A stretch of DNA of 64,000 nucleotides from Rhodobacteraceae bacterium M385 (GCA_025141835.1 CP081102.1:3100001-3164000); one strand, 5' to 3'; positions 17,493-26,647 are shown, counted from the first letter of the stretch. The notes: a model not told the origin generated them from the sequence alone. Program-made: numbers and translations.

Positions 17493-17502
17493 ACCTACGA
17501 CT

Positions 17503-17528
17503 GCGGCGGGGGGCATCCCCCTCGCCGC
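17503..17528. repeat. strong hairpin after protease 1
   Basis: GCGGCG-GGGGG (17503-17513) pairs with CCCCC-T-CGCCGC (17517-17528) with a one-base bulge and a CAT loop. It begins 11 nt after the protease stop and has no T-run, so it may stabilise the 3' end or act as a weak terminator between the two protease genes. Confidence 0.6.
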
Positions 17529-17634
17529 CGGTCCACCCCGGCGCATTGCGCCCCCTAACCCCTTTCATCCTCATTGCCGGAAAACGGCCCCCCGCGTAGT
17601 CTTTGCGGGTGTCTCCTTCATATTGGATAGCGCC

Positions 17635-18849
17635 ATGACATTGCCTAACCCCATCACCCTTGCCGCTGGCCTCCTGCTGGTCACCGCGCCCGTCGCTACG
17701 GCACAGGATTACACCCTGCCCCCGACCTTTGGCGAAATCTCGTTGGAAACAAACTTCCAGCCCGACCCGCATCGCGTGACCATTGCGGCGGGCGGCCCGA
17801 TTTATGGCGAGCATACCGATGCCGCCAGCGGGGGCGCCTGCCGCGGCTTTTTCGCTGACGCCCCTGACCTTCGGCTCCAGTTCACCGATGGAGACTTCGG
17901 CTTCCCGCTGTCGTTCTACGTGGAATCCGGGGCCGATACGGTGATGCTGATCAACGCGCCAGACGGGCAGTGGTACTGCAACGACGACACCGTCGATCTG
18001 AACCCGGCCCTGAACTTCGACACGCCCCTTGGCGGGCAATACGACATCTGGATCGGCACCTATGAGGAAACCGCGCCGAATTTCCCGACCGCCGATGTCC
18101 TCATCACCGAATTGGGGATGCCAGAGATCAACTTTGATCGCGCCTTCTTTGGTAACGACGACCGGGTCATTATCGACGCGGCCACGGCCCCTTGGAACAT
18201 GATCGGCTTTGTGGATCTGTCCGAGGCCAGCTGTACCGGCACGTTGATCGGCCCTGACGTGGTGCTGACTTCGGCCCATTGCATCGTTGAAAATGGCGTC
18301 GTGGATACGCCCCCGGTCGAGTTCCTTGCGGGCTTCCAGAACGGGGCCCACGTGGCGCGCTCGGGTGTGCGCGATTTCTTCGTGGCCGAGGGCTATGTGA
18401 ACGGTGAGCAAGAGGGCACGGATTACGCTTTCATCTACCTCGACCAGCCCTTGGGCGACCAGTTGGGCTGGATGACCGTCGCCCCCCTGACCCAAGGCCA
18501 AATCGCCGAGATGATGCAGGGCCGGGGGCCGGAAATCTTGCAGGCGGGATATAGCTATGACCAGCAGGGCGTGCTGACCGGGAACATCGGCTGCCCCCTG
18601 ATCGAGGTCGCGCCCCAGAACGTGTTGGAGCATGAGTGTGATACGCTTTCGGGCGATAGCGGCTCTCCGTTGTTTATTGCCACGGACAGCGGCGGTCATC
18701 AGATCATCGGCGTTGAATCCCGCACCGATCCGCAACCAGATGAGCCCTTTGATCGCAACGTCGCCATGTATGTGGATTACATCGTGGCCGATCTGGCGCG
18801 GCTTGCAGGCGCGGCGTCCGCCCCGGCACCTGCCCCCGAGACCAAGTAG
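17635..18849 (+). CDS. secreted trypsin-like serine protease, paralog 2
   Basis: This 404-residue protein has the same architecture as its upstream neighbour: signal peptide (cut near ATAQ), PPC-like N-terminal domain with GQWYCNDDTVDLNP and YDIWIGTY, and a trypsin-like domain with H215 (TSAHC), D263 (GTDYAF) and S341 (SGDSGSP). Similarity covers the full length including the C-terminal IIGVES and RNVAMYV stretches, so the pair arose by tandem duplication. ATG 17635 is preferred over an upstream TTG at 17623. The C-terminus is a short A/P-rich tail. A bidirectional terminator follows. Confidence 0.85.
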   Translation: MTLPNPITLAAGLLLVTAPVATAQDYTLPPTFGEISLETNFQPDPHRVTIAAGGPIYGEHTDAASGGACRGFFADAPDLRLQFTDGDFGFPLSFYVESGADTVMLINAPDGQWYCNDDTVDLNPALNFDTPLGGQYDIWIGTYEETAPNFPTADVLITELGMPEINFDRAFFGNDDRVIIDAATAPWNMIGFVDLSEASCTGTLIGPDVVLTSAHCIVENGVVDTPPVEFLAGFQNGAHVARSGVRDFFVAEGYVNGEQEGTDYAFIYLDQPLGDQLGWMTVAPLTQGQIAEMMQGRGPEILQAGYSYDQQGVLTGNIGCPLIEVAPQNVLEHECDTLSGDSGSPLFIATDSGGHQIIGVESRTDPQPDEPFDRNVAMYVDYIVADLARLAGAASAPAPAPETK

Positions 18850-18855
18850 ACAGCA

Positions 18856-18885
18856 AAAGAGGGCGCAACTGATTGCGCCCTCTTT
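18856..18885. terminator. bidirectional rho-independent terminator
   Basis: AAAGAGGGCGCAA (18856-18868) and TTGCGCCCTCTTT (18873-18885) form a perfect 13-bp stem with a CTGA loop and A/T-rich stem ends. It lies between the convergent protease and proS genes and can serve both. Confidence 0.85.
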
Positions 18886-18913
18886 CACATTCTCAACGGC
18901 CTTTTGGGCGCGG

Positions 18914-20272
18914 TTATGCGCCTGCGGTCCCGATCCCGTGGGCCGCATAGACCTCTGCCACGCGGGCCACGGCGGCCTCGGGTGACACTTCTTCGCTTTC
19001 GCCGGTGCGCCGGTCGGTGAGCTCCACCACGCCGTTCTTCAGGCCACGGGGGCCGACGGTGATGCGCCATGGCAGGCCGATCAGATCCATCGTGGCGAAC
19101 TTGCCGCCTGCGCGTTCATTGCGGTCATCGTAAAGCGGCTCTAGCCCTGCATTCTCCAGCGCGGTCTCTAGCGCCTCACAGGCGGCATCTGCTTCGGCAT
19201 CGCCTTGCTTGAGGTTCACAATCCCGCAGTGGAACGGTGTGACGCCCTCGGGCCAGATGATGCCCTTGTCGTCATGGCTGGCCTCGATGATAGCGCCCAA
19301 CAGACGGCTGACGCCGATCCCGTGAGAGCCCATGTGGAGCGGCACGCGCGTGCCTTCGTCGTTCTGCACGAACGCGCCCATCTTCTCAGAATACTCGGTC
19401 CCGAAATAGAAGATCTGCCCCACCTCGATGCCCCGCGCCGTACGCTGGCGATCTTCGGGCACAGTGGCGAATTCTGCCGCGTCGTGGGTTTCATCGGTGC
19501 GCGCATAGCGAGAGGTGAACTCGGTCAGCACTTCGGCGCATTCATCCCAGTTGTCATAGTCGATCTCGCGGTCGCCGAACTTCAGATCAGTGATTTCGGC
19601 GTCATAGAACACCTCGGATTCACCAGTGTCGGCCAACACAAGGAATTCGTGCGTGTAGTCGCCGCCAATCGGGCCAGAGTCCGCGCGCATGGGGATCGCT
19701 TGCAGGCCCATGCGCTCATACGTGCGCAGGTAGGACACGAGGTGGCGGTTGTAGGCATGCAGCGCGGCTTCCTTCGTCAAATCGAAGTTATAGCCATCCT
19801 TCATCAGAAATTCTCGGCCCCGCATCACGCCGAAACGGGGGCGAACTTCATCGCGGAACTTCCACTGGATGTGGTACAGCGTCAGAGGCAGGGATTTGTA
19901 GGACGTCACGAAGGTGCCGACCATGTCGGTAATCATCTCTTCGTTGGTGGGACCGTAGAGCATGTCACGGTCATGGCGGTCCTTCAGACGCAGCATTTCG
20001 GGGCCATAGGCGTCGTAGCGCCCGGACTTTTGCCAAAGCTCGGCCGATTGCAACGTGGGCATCAACATGGGAATGTGACCGGCACGGGTCTGTTCTTCGT
20101 GGACGATCTGCTCGATCCGCTTGAGAACTTTGAACCCCAGGGGCAGCCAGGAATAAATGCCCGCGCTGGATTGCTTGATCATCCCGGCGCGCAACATCAG
20201 CCGGTGGCTGACGATCTGCGCCTCGGCGGGCGTTTCTTTGAGGACGGGCAGGAAGTAGCGGCTGAGGCGCAT
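18914..20272 (-). CDS. proS: prolyl-tRNA synthetase (short form)
   Basis: ProRS charges tRNA-Pro. The 452-residue protein has class II motifs (motif 2 around WKFRDEVRPRFGVMRGREFLMKD in its central part, motif 3 at GSHGIGVSRLLGAIIE) and the C-terminal anticodon-binding domain. It is about 120 residues shorter than the E. coli enzyme because the insertion (editing) domain between motifs 2 and 3 is absent, as is usual in alphaproteobacteria, so mischarged Ala-tRNA-Pro must be cleared by separate enzymes. The start at 20272 matches MRLSRYFLPVLKETP in homologues. A 47-residue gene sits 56 nt upstream on the same strand. Confidence 0.96.
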   Translation of the reverse strand: MRLSRYFLPVLKETPAEAQIVSHRLMLRAGMIKQSSAGIYSWLPLGFKVLKRIEQIVHEEQTRAGHIPMLMPTLQSAELWQKSGRYDAYGPEMLRLKDRHDRDMLYGPTNEEMITDMVGTFVTSYKSLPLTLYHIQWKFRDEVRPRFGVMRGREFLMKDGYNFDLTKEAALHAYNRHLVSYLRTYERMGLQAIPMRADSGPIGGDYTHEFLVLADTGESEVFYDAEITDLKFGDREIDYDNWDECAEVLTEFTSRYARTDETHDAAEFATVPEDRQRTARGIEVGQIFYFGTEYSEKMGAFVQNDEGTRVPLHMGSHGIGVSRLLGAIIEASHDDKGIIWPEGVTPFHCGIVNLKQGDAEADAACEALETALENAGLEPLYDDRNERAGGKFATMDLIGLPWRITVGPRGLKNGVVELTDRRTGESEEVSPEAAVARVAEVYAAHGIGTAGA

Positions 20273-20328
20273 GTTGGCGAACCTTGGGAAATGGGTGTTC
20301 CCTGCGGTCTACGCCAAAGGGAAAACTC

Positions 20329-20472
20329 TCACAAGGTAGCGATGGTTTGCGGCAGCTCTGCGGGGACCGCGTTGGCCTGCGCTGCGGCGGAGCGAACCCC
20401 AAGAAACAGGGCAAGCATAGCGCCAAGGATCAGGGCGATTAGGGTGATGGACAGTACGTTCATGGTAGACAT
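20329..20472 (-). CDS. 47-residue single-TM small protein
   Basis: This small open frame starts ATG at 20472 with AAGGAG 8 nt upstream and ends at TGA 20329. The product begins MSTMNVLSITLIALILGAML, a single membrane helix, followed by an A-rich short tail. I do not recognise it. It is 56 nt upstream of proS on the same strand and could share its transcript. The strong ribosome site and coherent membrane profile make it more than a chance frame. Confidence 0.5.
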   Translation of the reverse strand: MSTMNVLSITLIALILGAMLALFLGVRSAAAQANAVPAELPQTIATL

Positions 20473-20566
20473 TTGGGCAGCTCCTTCTCTCCGATGTCAT
20501 CACGTTAGCGTGCACAAACGCGGCGCAAAAGGCAGGCTTTCCGTACCCCGATACGCCACGCATCGC

Positions 20567-20596
20567 AAAAAAAAACGGCCCCGCGAAGGGACCGTT
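20567..20596 (-). terminator. rho-independent terminator of the 32-residue gene
   Basis: On the minus strand AACGGTCCC (20596-20588) pairs with GGGGCCGTT (20582-20574), with one G-T wobble, and is followed by a run of nine T (20575-20567 region). It ends a minus-strand transcript arising between 20.6 and 20.85 kb. Confidence 0.8.
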
Positions 20597-20670
20597 GAGG
20601 CAGTGTGAACAGGGAAGTCGGTGTGGCGGGACAAGGGACAGAAGCCCACCACACCAGAGGTACACGCGTG

Positions 20671-20769
20671 TTAGAACGATCCGACAGAGACAGGGGCAGC
20701 TACCATGATCGTGAACATCACAAGGATCAGCAGGACGGCTGAGCAGGCGATGGCGTTCAGGGCGATCAT
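20671..20769 (-). CDS. 32-residue membrane peptide
   Basis: ATG at 20769 has GGAGAG 7 nt upstream and the frame runs to TAA at 20671. The peptide (MIALNAIACSAVLLILVMFT and 12 more residues) is a single hydrophobic helix with a short polar end. A convincing terminator 75 nt after the stop defines its own short transcript, which supports it being expressed. No family recognised; it could be a membrane peptide that modulates a complex, or a type I toxin-like peptide, but nothing shows which. Confidence 0.45.
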   Translation of the reverse strand: MIALNAIACSAVLLILVMFTIMVAAPVSVGSF

Positions 20770-20849
20770 GGGTGTCTCTCCGGTTGGGCGCTCGATTGCG
20801 ATACACCAGAGATAGGGCGTGTCGGTCGGTAGGCAAATGGCGGGAATCC

Positions 20850-22400
20850 CTACCGTCGCTTGCCCGTGCCCTTCACGATGCCTTCCACACCCATCGCGTT
20901 TGCCAGCGACTGGAAGCGCGATTGAGCCACCTCTCCGAACAGATCGCGCCCCTCTTCCGAGGTCAGCTTAAGGATCAACTCTCGCCGCTTTGGGTGGTAT
21001 TTCAATTGCCCATGATCCACCGGGTTGGCGGTGGCGAACATCGCACCGAAGCGCATGGCGCGGCCCAGATTTTCGGCCTCTTGCACTCGCGACGCGGGAA
21101 GAAGGTCCAACAGGTTGGTATCAAAGCCTGTGCCCGACCGGTTGGATTTATAGCGGTGCAGCAACGCCAGCCCCAGATAGACACGTTCGCCGTGGGTCAA
21201 CCCACCCAAGTTGGCCCGCGTGGCGTTATCAAAGCAGACCTCGGCGCGGTAATCGGGGTGGGCGCGCCAGCTGACGTCATGGAGCAGACATGCCGCCCGC
21301 ACGAGGCGCTTTTTCTCGGGCCGTGCGCCGGAAAACAACGGCTCCACAAAACGGTATAGCGCCCGGCCAAAGCCCGGATGCCGCGCCGATGATGCCTCGG
21401 CGTGGCGGGCGGCTTCGATCAGCGGATCACGGTGGCGCAGGGTGTCCGACATTTGGTCATAAAGCAGACCTTCGCGGATGCCGTAGCTGGAGATCGCCAC
21501 TTCCTTGGGGCGCACCTGCCGCACCAGTTCTTTCAGCACGAGCGAAGCAATGGGCACCAACCGCATCCGCTCGGACGAGGTGCCCGTTTCGGCCCGCAGT
21601 GCCTCTGGGTCCACTTCGCCGATGTGCTTGATCGTGTTCATGATCGCCTTGGGCGTCATGCGGTATTCGTGCAGAACCCGCAGCGGATAATCGCGGCGCA
21701 CCATGTCAACGCGCGCAATCGCCCGCCATGATCCGCCCACCAGAAACAGGCGCTTGGGGGCCGTTGGAAACTCTGCCACCAGTGCTGCGACCTTTTCACG
21801 GATGTGCTTGCGGATGGCCTTCTTGCCGCCTTTCATCCCCATCAATTTCAGCGGCCCCAAATCCGAAGTGCGCCGCGTGCCTACAACGCCGTCGCCCAAT
21901 AGCTCGGCCAGCTCCATCGACGAGCCGCCGATATCGCAGATCAATCCTTCCGCGCCGGGCCACCCCAGCAGCACCCCTTGGGCCGACAGGCGGGCTTCTT
22001 CCGCGCCATCAAGGATTTGAATTTCCAGCCCCGTTTCGCGAAGCACTTCTGCGCGGAAATCAGGCCCGTCCTCGGCGTCGCGCACCGCAGCGGTGGCCAC
22101 GGTCAGCATGGGGGTTACGTCCATCTCTTGCGCTAGAACTGCAAAACGCTTCAGCGCGCGCAACGCCCGCACACGGCCTTCGGCATTCAAGCGGCCTGTT
22201 TCAGCGAAACCCGCCCCAAGACCACACAGGATTTTCTCGTTGAAGTAATACGCCGGAGACCGCGCCGCGCCGTCGAAAACCACGAAACGGACTGAGTTTG
22301 ATCCGATGTCGATCACCCCCACACGGGCCAGTGACCGCGCCTCGGGGCCATCAAACAACGGCAACCCAAAGGGACCGAAATCAGGGTCTTGTTCACCCAT
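20850..22400 (-). CDS. ppx: exopolyphosphatase / Ppx-GppA phosphatase
   Basis: Ppx removes terminal phosphates from polyphosphate; GppA relatives act on pppGpp. The 516-residue protein has the ASKHA-type N-terminal phosphate loop VGVIDIGSNSVRFVVFDG, the second loop ICDIGGSSMELAEL, and a C-terminal HD-like helical domain with LLHDVSW. It follows ppk by 54 nt on the same strand, so the polyphosphate-making and polyphosphate-degrading enzymes share an operon. The name Ppx rather than GppA rests on this context. Confidence 0.92.
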   Translation of the reverse strand: MGEQDPDFGPFGLPLFDGPEARSLARVGVIDIGSNSVRFVVFDGAARSPAYYFNEKILCGLGAGFAETGRLNAEGRVRALRALKRFAVLAQEMDVTPMLTVATAAVRDAEDGPDFRAEVLRETGLEIQILDGAEEARLSAQGVLLGWPGAEGLICDIGGSSMELAELLGDGVVGTRRTSDLGPLKLMGMKGGKKAIRKHIREKVAALVAEFPTAPKRLFLVGGSWRAIARVDMVRRDYPLRVLHEYRMTPKAIMNTIKHIGEVDPEALRAETGTSSERMRLVPIASLVLKELVRQVRPKEVAISSYGIREGLLYDQMSDTLRHRDPLIEAARHAEASSARHPGFGRALYRFVEPLFSGARPEKKRLVRAACLLHDVSWRAHPDYRAEVCFDNATRANLGGLTHGERVYLGLALLHRYKSNRSGTGFDTNLLDLLPASRVQEAENLGRAMRFGAMFATANPVDHGQLKYHPKRRELILKLTSEEGRDLFGEVAQSRFQSLANAMGVEGIVKGTGKRR

Positions 22401-22454
22401 ATCGGGCCCTCCAAGGTCGTCTATATCAAGGATGGCACGGGCGCGCCGCTTGGG

Positions 22455-24623
22455 TCAATCTTCGCTGTGGGTCAACTCGGGCACATCCTTCGCGCCGGCG
22501 CTTCCGCGCCCGGATAGCGAAGGATTTTCCATGAAGAAACGGTGGCAATTGAATGGGTTATCCAATTCACTCAGATCAGGGCGCAGGTAGGTTCCATCGG
22601 GTTGCAGAACCCAGCTTTGCGCGACGTCAGCTAGATTGGCGGCCATGATTTGGCTGACAATCTGCGCCTTCACGGTGGGGTTCGTGCATTCCACCAGCGT
22701 TTCAACGCGACGGTTCAGGTTGCGCCCCATCCAATCGGCCGAGCTGATGTAGACCCGCGCCTTTTTGGCCGGAAGCCCGTGGCCATTGCCAAAGCAAACG
22801 ATGCGTGAATGTTCGAGAAAACGGCCCACAATGGACTTCACGCGGATCGTTTCGCTCAACCCTTCGATGCCGGGGCGCAAGCCGCAAATGCCGCGGATCA
22901 CCAGATCAATCTGCACCCCGGCTTGGCTAGCTTGATAGAGCGCATCTATCACGTCCGGTTCGATCAGCGAGTTCATCTTCGCCCAGATCATCGCAGGCTT
23001 TCCGGCTCGGGCGTGCTCGGCCTCGGCCAAGATCCCGTCAATCAGGGTCTTCTTGAGCATCAAAGGCGAGATGGAGAGGTTTTCGAGCGACTCCGGCTCG
23101 GCATAACCGCCGATGTAGTTGAACACCTTCGTGGCGTCCCGCCCGAGAGAGGCGTCGTTGGTGAACAGGCTCAGGTCCGTATAAAACCGCGCCGTAATCG
23201 GGTGGTAATTGCCGGTGCCGTAATGGGTATAGGTGACCAGCTTGTCGCCCTCACGGCGCACCACGGTGCTGATTTTTGCGTGGGTTTTGTAGTTGATGAA
23301 CCCATAGACCACATGGGCGCCCGAGCGTTCCAGCTTGCGCGATTGGCGGATGTTGGCGGCCTCGTCGAAACGAGCCTTCAGCTCGACCAGCGCAGTGACA
23401 GATTTCCCGTTCTCCGCCGCTTCGCATAGCGCCTCCACGATCGGACTTTCGTTCGAGGTCCGGTAGAGCGTCTGTTTGATGGCCACCACGTTGGGATCAC
23501 GGGCCGCTTGGGCCAGAAAACGGATCACCATATCGAAGGTTTCATAGGGGTGGTGGAGCAGCATATCCTTCTTGCTGATCGCGGCAAACATATCGCCATC
23601 GTGGTCCTGCACCCGTTCCGGCACGCGGGGAGTGAAGCTGCGCCACATAAGGTCCGAGCGGTCATCACGCACCAGTTCCTTCAGGGAAACCAAGCCGATC
23701 ATACCTTTGACTTCGACGACCTCGTCGCCGGTGACATGCAATTCTTCGATGATCTCTTGGGCCAGCTTTTCTGGCGCCCCGTCGCTGATTTGCAGGCGGA
23801 CGACCTCGCCCCGTCGGCGGCGCTTCAAGGCGGTTTCAAATTCGCGCACAAGGTCTTCGGCTTCTTCCTCGACCTCTAGGTCCGAGTCGCGCAGGACGCG
23901 GAACATGCAAGACCCGCTGAGCTTATAGCCCGGAAACAGCGCCACGATGTTGAGAAGCAACAGCTCCTCCAGCGGCAACATGCGGATCGAGCCTTCTTCG
24001 GCAGGCAGCGAGATAAAGCGGTCAATCTGGCCGGGGATCGGCAAGAGCGCCTGCAACACGCGCCCGTCGCGGTCGCGTTTGAGTTGCAGCGCCAGGGCAA
24101 TGCCTTCGTTCGGGATGAACGGAAACGGATGGGCCGGATCAATGGCCAAAGGCGATAGGACAGGAAAGACCTGTGCCAGGAAAATTTCCGACAGGTGCCG
24201 TTCGTCGGCAGAGGTCAGGTCTTCGCGGGTGACCACGGTGATGCCCGTGGCCTCTAGCTCGGCGCGGACGTCGATCCAGGCTTGTTGCTGTTTGCGCATC
24301 AATTGGCGGGCGTTGGCGTTAATCAGTTTCAACTGCTCTGCCGGGGTGCGCCCGTCGTGGGCGGGCGTATGGTTGCCCTCTTGCGCCAGCTCGCGCAGGC
24401 CCGCCACGCGGACGGTGTAGAACTCATCAAGGTTACCCGCCGAGATCGAGATGAAGCGCACGCGTTCCAGCAGGGGAACACGAGGGTTCACGGCCTCTTC
24501 CAACACCCGCCAGTTGAAGGCGAGCCAGCTAAGTTCACGGTTGAAGAAACGGGCCGGCCCTTCGGCGTCGGGGACGGAAACCGGGGCGGGGTGCGGGGCG
24601 TTCAGGAAGTCTGCAAAGCTCAT
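22455..24623 (-). CDS. ppk: polyphosphate kinase 1
   Basis: PPK1 polymerises the gamma phosphate of ATP into polyphosphate at the membrane. The 722-residue protein has the N, H, C1 and C2 domains; the family start FFNRELSWLAFNWRVLEEA is near residue 26, and the phosphorylated histidine is H448 in YKTHAKIS, followed by THYGTGNYH. Length is typical. It lies between hdaA (28 nt upstream) and ppx in a minus-strand run. Confidence 0.96.
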   Translation of the reverse strand: MSFADFLNAPHPAPVSVPDAEGPARFFNRELSWLAFNWRVLEEAVNPRVPLLERVRFISISAGNLDEFYTVRVAGLRELAQEGNHTPAHDGRTPAEQLKLINANARQLMRKQQQAWIDVRAELEATGITVVTREDLTSADERHLSEIFLAQVFPVLSPLAIDPAHPFPFIPNEGIALALQLKRDRDGRVLQALLPIPGQIDRFISLPAEEGSIRMLPLEELLLLNIVALFPGYKLSGSCMFRVLRDSDLEVEEEAEDLVREFETALKRRRRGEVVRLQISDGAPEKLAQEIIEELHVTGDEVVEVKGMIGLVSLKELVRDDRSDLMWRSFTPRVPERVQDHDGDMFAAISKKDMLLHHPYETFDMVIRFLAQAARDPNVVAIKQTLYRTSNESPIVEALCEAAENGKSVTALVELKARFDEAANIRQSRKLERSGAHVVYGFINYKTHAKISTVVRREGDKLVTYTHYGTGNYHPITARFYTDLSLFTNDASLGRDATKVFNYIGGYAEPESLENLSISPLMLKKTLIDGILAEAEHARAGKPAMIWAKMNSLIEPDVIDALYQASQAGVQIDLVIRGICGLRPGIEGLSETIRVKSIVGRFLEHSRIVCFGNGHGLPAKKARVYISSADWMGRNLNRRVETLVECTNPTVKAQIVSQIMAANLADVAQSWVLQPDGTYLRPDLSELDNPFNCHRFFMENPSLSGRGSAGAKDVPELTHSED

Positions 24624-24651
24624 GGGCGCGGCCTATCGGCAAAGTGTGACG

Positions 24652-25353
24652 TCACGATGACGTATCATCGGCGGGGGACGCAAGGTCTGCGTCGGACAGG
24701 GCCTGGCGTGCGTGGGACAGGGAAGGCTTGCGTTTTTCGCTAAGCGACAGGGCGTCAACACGGGCCACGAAGGCATCGGCGGCAGCAAAGGAGCGTTCCA
24801 ACCGTGGGGCCGCGTAGTTAAGGATTTGCGGCGACAGTGGCAGTTTACGGTCAAACGCCCGCTTCATCATCACCGCCATCAATAGCGCGTCATCAGGGGC
24901 CTCTAGGGTCGCTAATCCGGCCTGCGCAAGTCGGCTGGCCAGATCGGGCAACTTTGTCCCCCACCGCGACGGAGGTTTGCGGGCGGTGAACAGAAGCGGC
25001 GCATTGCGGTGGAACATGGCGTTGTGAAGGTGAAACACCCCCTCCTCCGCTGAAGCGTCGTCGCAGATGGTATCTGCCTCCTCGACCACAAGGGCGGGGG
25101 CCTCGGTTAAGCTCTCGATATTGGCGGCGACGTCACGCGCGGCAATGATCTGCGCGCCGGCTGCCTGGGCGAATACATGGGCCAAGTGGGTTTTGCCCGA
25201 CGCCGCGGGGCCGCAAAGCACCAGTTTCGACAGGGGCCAGTCTTGCCACCCGTCAATCTGCGACACCGCCCCGGCGTTGGCCGATGAGACAAAGAAATCA
25301 TCCCGCCCCATCGCCGGGCGAAGGGGAAGATCAAAGGTAAGTTGCTGGGGCAT
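24652..25353 (-). CDS. hdaA: DnaA-related regulator (HdaA-like)
   Basis: Hda-type proteins promote hydrolysis of DnaA-bound ATP, resetting replication initiation. The 233-residue protein begins MPQQLTFDLPLRPAMGRDDF, with the short clamp-binding-type QLTFDL motif near the N-terminus, then an AAA+ module with P-loop GPAASGKTHLAH. The alphaproteobacterial HdaA has this layout. The ATG at 25353 overlaps the stop of the AI-2E family gene; the frame upstream is a shadow of that gene. Its position in front of ppk-ppx links replication control with polyphosphate synthesis by co-expression (inference). Confidence 0.8.
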   Translation of the reverse strand: MPQQLTFDLPLRPAMGRDDFFVSSANAGAVSQIDGWQDWPLSKLVLCGPAASGKTHLAHVFAQAAGAQIIAARDVAANIESLTEAPALVVEEADTICDDASAEEGVFHLHNAMFHRNAPLLFTARKPPSRWGTKLPDLASRLAQAGLATLEAPDDALLMAVMMKRAFDRKLPLSPQILNYAAPRLERSFAAADAFVARVDALSLSEKRKPSLSHARQALSDADLASPADDTSS

Positions 25354-26432
25354 CAGGCGTCTTCTTCGGTCGTATCTCGGGCGGCGATCCCTTGGTAGAG
25401 CATCCCCTCTTGGTACCGCTCCACGAAGTAGCGCACGAGCACGCCAATTACAGCCGCCACGGGAACACCGACGAGCATCCCGACAAAGCCAAAGACCGTG
25501 CCGAAAGCCGACAGGGCAAAGATCAGCCAGACCGGATGCAGCCCGACCGAGGAGCCGACGAGTTTTGGGGTCAGCACGTTGCCTTCCAGCACCTGCCCGA
25601 TCATGAAGATGGCGATGACGCTGAAGATCCACGTCCATTCGCCCCAGAACTGGAACAGCGCCAAGCCTATGGCCAAGGCCCCGCCCACCAGCGCGCCCAC
25701 ATAGGGGATGAAGGTCAGAAGGCCCGCGATAAGCCCGACCACGAGGCCGAATTGCAGACCGACGATCATCAGGGCCACGGCGTAGAACGTCCCCAGCACC
25801 AAGCAAACGGTCCCCTGACCGCGCACAAAGCTGGCCAACGTGCGGTCAATACGGGCCGCCAGAAGGCGGATTGTGGGGGCGTGGTCACGGGGCAAAAGCT
25901 GGTCGATCCGGGCCACCATCCGGTCCCAATCCAACAGCATGTAGAAGGCCACAACGGGCACAACGACGATAAAGACGATGACGTTCACGACGCTGGCGGC
26001 CGAAGATAGGACGGTCTGAAGCAGCTCGGCCCCGCGCGATTGGATCGTCTCCCCCAGATTGGCGAGAGAGGTCTGGATCGGGGAGCCCTCATCGAAGGCG
26101 TTGGGGAAGCGTTCGGTCAGGAAGCTGCGAAGGTTTTCAAACAGGCCGGGAGCGGCCTCGATCAAGCCGGAGGATTGCTGCACCAAAAGCGGCACAATCG
26201 CCAGAGTAATCGTGACAACGCTGAGGATCAGGAAGACGAAAATGATGGTCGTGGCGATGGCGCGAGAGCAGCCCATCCGCTCCAGCCGGTCGGCCACGGG
26301 ATCAAGGAAATAGGCAATGGCACCGCCTACAAGGAACGGCATGATGACGTTCCCCAACACCCAAAGGAGCAGAAGGAAGACCGCTGCCGAGACGGACCAA
26401 TAAAGAGCTTGTTGCCGGACGGGCAGAGCCAT
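25353..26432 (-). CDS. AI-2E family (PerM-like) membrane protein
   Basis: This 359-residue inner-membrane protein has seven or eight membrane segments and the family signature in the C-terminal half (FIPYVGALVGGALAIG, then LTPKLVGSSVGLHPVWLIFA). The family includes TqsA (autoinducer-2 export) and PerM; the substrate here is not predictable. It heads the minus-strand run toward hdaA, ppk and ppx and overlaps hdaA by one nt. Confidence 0.9.
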   Translation of the reverse strand: MALPVRQQALYWSVSAAVFLLLLWVLGNVIMPFLVGGAIAYFLDPVADRLERMGCSRAIATTIIFVFLILSVVTITLAIVPLLVQQSSGLIEAAPGLFENLRSFLTERFPNAFDEGSPIQTSLANLGETIQSRGAELLQTVLSSAASVVNVIVFIVVVPVVAFYMLLDWDRMVARIDQLLPRDHAPTIRLLAARIDRTLASFVRGQGTVCLVLGTFYAVALMIVGLQFGLVVGLIAGLLTFIPYVGALVGGALAIGLALFQFWGEWTWIFSVIAIFMIGQVLEGNVLTPKLVGSSVGLHPVWLIFALSAFGTVFGFVGMLVGVPVAAVIGVLVRYFVERYQEGMLYQGIAARDTTEEDA

Positions 26433-26571
26433 GCAGATGCCTTTCGTTACCTTGTCTTAGATGCGTCAGGCGACGGTGCAGTGCAAGGGGCGGGTGATTT
26501 ATGGCGAGGGAGAATGGGCGGTTTGCGCGGAAACGCAGGGAATTGGAGGGGCGCTTGGAAGGCATCATCAC

Positions 26572-26647
26572 TGGGGGCTGGCCCCAAACGCACCCTTCAT
26601 TGGGGGCCAGCCCCCAAACCCCCGGAGGTGTATGGGCCAAGATGAAG
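26572..26647 (+). repeat. 3'-end intergenic repeat, copy C, with hairpin
   Basis: TGGGGGCTGGCCCC (26572-26585) pairs with GGGGCCAGCCCCCA (26603-26616), and the conserved part GAGGTGTATGGGCCAAGATG continues to 26647. On the minus strand the conserved part lies 7 nt after the stop of the alpha/beta hydrolase gene and is followed by the hairpin. The 220-nt gap holding it carries no gene I can support. Confidence 0.75.
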
